This document shows, piece by piece, positions 4,769-8,505 of a stretch of 8,505 nt of DNA. The number at the start of each line of letters is the position of its first letter. Positions within the stretch are counted from its first letter, which is position 1. Source of the stretch: CAYQPF01 sp964419225 (GTDB lineage Bacteria; Cloacimonadota; Cloacimonadia; Cloacimonadales; CAYQPF01); assembly GCA_964419225.1 (NCBI GenBank), contig CAYQPF010000188.1, positions 1-8,505 of the forward strand. The letters are read 5' to 3'. Position numbers and translations under genes: made by a program. Under the pieces are notes generated by a model that did no database searches, had not been told where the DNA came from, and saw nothing but the letters and a program-made list of their open reading frames with translations.

Positions 4769-6043
4769 ATGAAAACACTGTTTGCTTTTTTATTGTTATG
4801 CTTGTTTTTAACTCCTTTGTATGCACAGGAAGTCTTTTTCGAAGGATTTGAATCCGGAAATACTCAAAATCAACAACCCACGGGTTGGACACAATATTCT
4901 GATAATGAAGATTATTGGATAGCAAATACAACTGAAACAGGAGATGGCAGATCTCCCAGATCAGGGAATTGGGATGCCACAATAGCTGCTAATCAAGGAT
5001 TCCTGGGAGTTGGTGGAAGTTCTGTTCACTGGATGTTCAAGCAAGTCAACCTGATCGGCGGGGAAGTCTATACTTTTCGTATGTATGCCAGACAGGATAA
5101 GGCAAATACCAGCTTTGCTAATATCACAGTTAAATATGGAAGTTCTCCACACATTAATGCCATGAACCATAGTCTCATAGCCTTAACAAACCTGACTAAT
5201 GGCAGTTACCAGAAATTAGACACATCCTTCACCCCTGATTCCTCGGGAGTATATTATCCGGGAATCAGAAGTTATGCTTCCTGGGATCTCTGGTATGTTT
5301 CTATTGATGATATTTCTTTGTATCAAGCTCCCATGAGCTATGATTCTTCGACAACAACCCAGCCCAATCTTGGTCTGATAGCTGGTAATACAACCAATAA
5401 CCTTATTGCCGGCATTCAGGTATTCACTTCGGGAAATCCTATTTCCATAAGTTTAAGCTCTTTTTCTTTCAAAACAACGGGAACCATAGTCCGTTCAGAC
5501 ATAACCAATGCCAAACTTTGGTCAACAGGCACCTCTCCTGTATTTGCAGCCACGACTCAAATCGGCTCTACTGTTGTTAGTCCTGATACTTCCTTCACTA
5601 TTAATTCTGGCACAGGTCTGCCTGTTAATCTTTCTCTCGGTACTAATTATTTCTGGTTGACTTATGATATTTCTGCTTCTGCAGTTCATGAACATATTAT
5701 TGATGCAGAATGCAGTGCAATTACTATAGGTACACCAAAAATTCCTTCTATTCAAGCTCCCCCCGGAAATAGGATGATCTCAACAACACTTGCCGGTAAT
5801 TATACAATCAATAATTCTCTTCCTGCCAGTACTACTAATTTCACTCATATCACTGAGGCAGTTGATTTTCTGAATCTGCTTGGAATTTCTACATCAGTCA
5901 TTTTTGACATCCCTGCCGGGCAGACTTTCTCCAAAACCTGTGCTGCCAGTCCCAACAATTATGGATACAAAATCACTGCTACCGGAACTGTTGATAAAAC
6001 GATTACTTTCAGAAAAGCGGATCGAGTTCTAATCCGGTTTTGA
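4769..6043 (+). CDS. Secreted beta-helix/FN3 protein, N-terminal fragment (frame broken at about 6007)
   Basis: This is the first 424 codons of a protein whose frame is interrupted. Residues 1-19 are a signal peptide (hydrophobic 'LFAFLLLCLFL', likely cleaved after 'PLYA'). Residues about 20-185 form a choice-of-anchor J/MAM-like jelly-roll domain: 'FFEGFESG', 'PTGWTQ', 'WDLWYVSIDDISLY'. About 195-322 resemble the N-terminal domain found before BNR repeats or beta-helices: 'TNAKLWSTGTSPVF', then 'LSLGTNYFWLTYDISASA', then 'IDAEC'. From 340, 'AGNYTINNSLPASTTNFTHI' leads into a beta-helix. The last about 10 residues (ending 'ADRVLIRF') are out-of-frame reading: the expected continuation is found in the next frame. 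The ATG is backed by GGGAGG and an excellent promoter. It was probably secreted and cell-surface or extracellular, with an adhesive or glycan-binding role; that role is inferred. Confidence 0.85.
   Translation: MKTLFAFLLLCLFLTPLYAQEVFFEGFESGNTQNQQPTGWTQYSDNEDYWIANTTETGDGRSPRSGNWDATIAANQGFLGVGGSSVHWMFKQVNLIGGEVYTFRMYARQDKANTSFANITVKYGSSPHINAMNHSLIALTNLTNGSYQKLDTSFTPDSSGVYYPGIRSYASWDLWYVSIDDISLYQAPMSYDSSTTTQPNLGLIAGNTTNNLIAGIQVFTSGNPISISLSSFSFKTTGTIVRSDITNAKLWSTGTSPVFAATTQIGSTVVSPDTSFTINSGTGLPVNLSLGTNYFWLTYDISASAVHEHIIDAECSAITIGTPKIPSIQAPPGNRMISTTLAGNYTINNSLPASTTNFTHITEAVDFLNLLGISTSVIFDIPAGQTFSKTCAASPNNYGYKITATGTVDKTITFRKADRVLIRF
5998..6043 (+). pseudogene. Frameshift site joining the two halves of the beta-helix protein gene
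   Basis: The upstream frame stops at 6041-6043. The downstream frame is closed by TAA at 5995-5997, so the shift must lie within 5998-6043. Reading the downstream frame from 6007 gives 'FQKSGSSSNPVLNITGT', the motif I expect after 'TVDKTIT' in this class of protein ('ITFQKSG.G.NP'). The simplest repair is one extra T in the TTT at 6007-6009. The span 4769-8112 is 3344 bases, so one added base makes exactly 1115 codons including the stop. It may be a true inactivating mutation, a phase-variable site or a sequencing/assembly error. Confidence 0.85.
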
Positions 6044-8112
6044 ATATTACAGGCACTTCTGCTACAGACGATAAAGGAATCTGGTTCTGCGGTTCTGATT
6101 ATCTCACTTTTGATGGAATTGACATCTTAGAAACAGGCACAACTTACAAGTTGGACTATGGAATCTTTATCAATGGTACAGTTAGTGACAACTCTCAGCA
6201 TCTGATTATAAAGAACTGTACAATCGATCTCGATAATACTAATGTTAATGCGAAAGGAATATATTCTCTGGCAAATTCTCCTACTTCCTCTGAAACTGCC
6301 AATAGTTACAATTCCTTCCTGAATAACTCAGTCAGAAATGCAGGTTGTGCTTATTCTTTCAATGGAAATGCCACATATCCCGACATAAACAATCTTGTCG
6401 GTACTGAATCGGGTGGAACAAGCATTATTCAAAATATTGGTGATATTTCTGTCACAACCACAACTAATGCTGTTTACGCAATTAATCAAAATAACTTCAC
6501 TTTTAACAACACAATTATTAATAATGTTTGTGCAAAAGGTACTGTCAGAGGAATATACCTGAGTCCAATTGGCGGTACCTCAGTCATCTCTGGTAACACA
6601 CTATCCAACCTCAATAACGGTACTTCCACAAATGATGTCTATGGTATTTCCTCTTCACCCTCCACAGGCTCTACTACAACTATCTCTGACAACCTGATTA
6701 ATGGTCTTCACTCATATGGAAATGTATATGGTGTTTATGCCAGTGGAGGAATTCACAATGTCTATAAAAATAAAATATCAGATATTGAGAATGTCAATAC
6801 TTCCACAAACTCCTACTCCGCTATTGGCTTAGGAATATATGGAGGCACAACAAATAATGTCTATAATAACTTTATTTGTGATGTTAAAGCTCCTTACTCG
6901 TTTACCTCACCTGGAGTAAAAGCGTTGAATATAAGCGGTGGTACAACAGACAACATCTTTAACAATACGGTGCAGATTGATTACACTTCTTTAGTTAGTT
7001 TCAATGAAAGTGCTGCTCTCTATATAAGTAGTACTCCGACAACTGTTGATTTAAGAAACAATATTTTCATCAATAAATGCATTATGACTACAGGAACAAG
7101 AGCTGTAGCCTTCTATAAATCCTCTTCCTCTCTGACTAATATCTCTGCTAATTCCAATAACAATCTTTACTATGCAGGTTCGCCAGGTAATAAAAACCTC
7201 ATCTACTATGATGGAACCAATAATGTACAAACTCTTTCTGCCTATAAAACCAGAATGGCTACCCGTGATCAAAATGCTGTGACTGAAAATGTTCCCTTTG
7301 TCAGTTCAACAGACCTTCATATTCAACCGCATCCTGTAACTGTAGTTGAAAGCCATGGAATGCGTATTACTTCTCCTTTTGCTCTGACGACAGATTATGA
7401 TGGCGATATCCGTTGTGGTGAGACGAACTATACCGGAAATGGTACAGCTCCTGATATTGGTGCTGATGAATATAATCGCCACTCGGCTAATCCAACCTAT
7501 GCCGTAAATCCCAATCCTGCCAATAATACGCAAAAGGTATCCATCAATCCTCTCTTGAGCTGGGAGTATGTTTCCAATCCTTCCTATTCTGATCCGACAG
7601 GGTATAAAGTCCTGTTTGGAACAGCTCCAAACCTGGCAGGTGCAACTTTGCTTAATATCACCGGCATTGATAGCACTTCTTTTAACCCAGGAACTCTATC
7701 CTACAGTACAACCTATTTCTGGAAGGTTATTCCTACTAGTTCATCTTCCAGATCAACAGTAACACGATCAAATAAGGTTCGAGAATATCAGATATTTGGA
7801 GATGCTGATTCAACAGCTTGTCCTATATGGACTTTCACCACAGAAGCATCTGCTGTCCTGGATCCACCTACAAACCTAAGCTTGTCAATCAGTGGTTTTG
7901 ATATTATCCTCACGTGGAATCCGGCACCCAATGCAGCCAGCTATAATGTTTATCGTTCAGAAAGTCCTGATTCGGATTGGACTCTTATTGCAGAACATTT
8001 GAATGATATTACGTTTACTGATACCGATGCAGCAAATTACCCAAAATGTTTCTATAGAATAACTTCTACAAATATTGTTACTTCACGTCAAAGAGGGAAG
8101 TTAAAAGACTAA
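6040..8112 (+). CDS. Secreted beta-helix/FN3 protein, C-terminal fragment (continuation of 4769-6043)
   Basis: The TTG at 6040 has no ribosome binding site and lies inside a conserved segment, so it is not a natural start. This is the rest of the upstream protein. Counting from 6040, residues about 10-350 form a right-handed parallel beta-helix of roughly 20-30-residue rungs, for example 'RGIYLSPIGGTSVISGNTL' (170-188), 'VYGISSSP' (200-207), 'VYGVYASGGIHNVYKNKI' (229-246) and 'LGIYGGTTNNVYNNFI' (264-279). Residues about 365-478 are the closing region that ends such proteins ('TDYDGDIR', 'APDIGADEY'). Two FN3 domains follow: about 484-602 ('PLLSWEYV', 'GYKVLFG', 'STTYFWKVIP', 'CPIWTFTTE') and about 608-676 ('IILTWNPAPNAASYNVYRS', 'CFYRITS'). 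The first FN3 has a long basic loop (about 567-587). No C-terminal sorting domain follows. A carbohydrate-binding, lyase-like or adhesive role is possible, but I see no catalytic motif I can name. Confidence 0.85.
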   Translation: MNITGTSATDDKGIWFCGSDYLTFDGIDILETGTTYKLDYGIFINGTVSDNSQHLIIKNCTIDLDNTNVNAKGIYSLANSPTSSETANSYNSFLNNSVRNAGCAYSFNGNATYPDINNLVGTESGGTSIIQNIGDISVTTTTNAVYAINQNNFTFNNTIINNVCAKGTVRGIYLSPIGGTSVISGNTLSNLNNGTSTNDVYGISSSPSTGSTTTISDNLINGLHSYGNVYGVYASGGIHNVYKNKISDIENVNTSTNSYSAIGLGIYGGTTNNVYNNFICDVKAPYSFTSPGVKALNISGGTTDNIFNNTVQIDYTSLVSFNESAALYISSTPTTVDLRNNIFINKCIMTTGTRAVAFYKSSSSLTNISANSNNNLYYAGSPGNKNLIYYDGTNNVQTLSAYKTRMATRDQNAVTENVPFVSSTDLHIQPHPVTVVESHGMRITSPFALTTDYDGDIRCGETNYTGNGTAPDIGADEYNRHSANPTYAVNPNPANNTQKVSINPLLSWEYVSNPSYSDPTGYKVLFGTAPNLAGATLLNITGIDSTSFNPGTLSYSTTYFWKVIPTSSSSRSTVTRSNKVREYQIFGDADSTACPIWTFTTEASAVLDPPTNLSLSISGFDIILTWNPAPNAASYNVYRSESPDSDWTLIAEHLNDITFTDTDAANYPKCFYRITSTNIVTSRQRGKLKD

Positions 8113-8151
8113 CAAGGACTATCACAGATATAGGGAGGAATTGAGCAAATA

Positions 8152-8219
8152 AGTTTACTTAGGATGATAGGGTTAGAGAGCAGTGCCAGGAGTCAGGGGG
8201 GAAAGCTTTTCCGGAAATA
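8152..8219 (+). repeat. Dispersed noncoding repeat, copy B
   Basis: 8152-8172 matches 4293-4313 at 19 of 21 bases. TGCCAGG (8184-8190) and GCTTTTCCGGAA (8205-8216) match the blocks of copy A in the same order, without copy A's inserted duplication and hairpin. The portion 8185-8219 also matches 8324-8358 at 27 of 35 positions without gaps. It ends in a small GGAAA/TTTCC inverted repeat around GCT and an 8-bp TTCCGGAA palindrome that copy A also has. Confidence 0.75.
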
Positions 8220-8223
8220 TCTC

Positions 8224-8250
8224 ACGCGGAGATACAAAGCCACGGTGAGA
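8224..8250 (+). repeat. Degenerate 9-bp-period segment, core ACGCGGAGA
   Basis: ACGCGGAGA (8224-8232) and ACGGTGAGA (8242-8250) agree at seven of nine positions and lie exactly two 9-bp periods apart. The middle unit, TACAAAGCC, fits poorly. It is reported as a likely decayed member of the same style of short array; on its own the evidence is modest. Confidence 0.4.
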
Positions 8251-8323
8251 GAAAGAGAAAAGGAGAAATTTATTTGTAGAATATAGTTGAGCAAAATCTG
8301 TACAGCTAATGTTAATGACATTG

Positions 8324-8358
8324 GCCAGGAGTCTGTGGAGAATCTTTTTTAGGAAATA
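8324..8358 (+). repeat. Dispersed noncoding repeat, copy C (partial)
   Basis: This 35-bp stretch aligns without gaps to 8185-8219 at 27 of 35 positions, beginning with the identical GCCAGGAGTC and ending with the identical GGAAATA. The central CCGG of the palindrome is lost, and the leading TTAGGATGATAGGG block is absent. It is a partial, more diverged copy 139 bp downstream of copy B. Confidence 0.6.
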
Positions 8359-8362
8359 GAAT

Positions 8363-8399
8363 GCGGAATATACACAGAAAACGCAGTTAATCGCGGATT
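8363..8399 (+). repeat. Degenerate 9-bp-period segment, core ACGCAG/GCGGA
   Basis: GCGGAATAT (8363), ACACAGAAA (8372) and ACGCAGTTA (8381) follow at exact 9-bp spacing. TCGCGGATT (8391) follows after one extra base. The units share a C-G/A-C-A/G-G-A-like core and an A/T-rich tail. The similarity is loose, but the period equals that of the TGGAC arrays. Confidence 0.45.
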
Positions 8400-8505
8400 T
8401 GTAAGTATTGTTCCGAATTGAAGGAGAGATTTTTAATATTTGGATACATTATTAAACCCGAACTGTGCAGTAGAATCTTTACAATCTGGCTGAAGCTAGT
8501 GAATT

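Larger units (their letters stand above)
8113..8505. other. 393-bp noncoding right end with repeats
   Basis: No gene is supported. It contains two copies of the dispersed repeat (8152-8219 and 8324-8358), a degenerate 9-bp-period segment (8224-8250) and another (8363-8399). An AAGGAG at 8421-8426 looks like a ribosome binding site, but the only start-like codon after it (TTG 8440) opens 17 codons before a stop at 8491. No clear terminator follows the stop of the beta-helix gene at 8110-8112. Confidence 0.65.

Noticed and set aside
6013..6019. Programmed -1 ribosomal frameshifting at the AAAA run as the normal way to make the full protein.
   Set aside because: No X-XXY-YYZ heptamer or obvious downstream stem was found, and the restored 'FQKSG' fits a missing T better than the 'FRKSG' a slip would give. 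Kept only as an alternative.
8440..8493. Start of another gene at the right edge, after AAGGAG at 8421.
   Set aside because: The frame from TTG 8440 stops at 8491, the other two frames also stop early, and there is no ATG or GTG at usable spacing.

Overview
The window is an AT-rich bacterial segment with strong Shine-Dalgarno sites. Its large secreted proteins are built from choice-of-anchor, parallel beta-helix and fibronectin type III (FN3) modules. That style (a 'DIGADEY'-type end to the beta-helix, FN3 tails, polar Ser/Thr/Asn-rich sequence) fits an uncultured member of the FCB group. Candidatus Cloacimonadota is my first guess, from recollection of protein style and not from a marker gene.

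Layout. (1) Positions 3-731 (+) are the 3' end of a large surface or secreted protein, cut by the window edge. (2) A convergent spacer holds six exact 9-bp-period TGGAC repeats. (3) On the minus strand, a stand-alone GyrI-like effector-binding protein (1300-1776) is followed after 37 bp by a DUF3788 protein (837-1262), probably one operon. (4) On the plus strand, a small four-helix membrane protein of DUF4267 type (2029-2451) precedes a CBS/DRTGG-regulated family II inorganic pyrophosphatase (2545-4179, ppaC). The 93-bp spacer between them carries a hairpin bracketed by a 13-bp direct repeat. (5) A 589-bp noncoding stretch is packed with short repeats and ends in a near-consensus sigma70 promoter. 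(6) A secreted beta-helix/FN3 protein runs from 4769 to 8112. It is split into two reading frames by what looks like a single missing base near 6007-6009. With one base restored it would be 1114 residues. (7) The final 393 bp carry more of the same noncoding repeats and no gene I can support.

The genes do not form one pathway. There is a small-molecule-binding/DUF3788 pair, a housekeeping pyrophosphatase tuned by nucleotide-binding domains, and two envelope or secreted proteins. The most unusual content is noncoding. Several spacers contain short degenerate arrays with different core words (TGGAC, CAGGAT, ACGCGGAGA, ACGCAG) that share a 9-bp period, and the two long spacers share a second, non-tandem repeat family.
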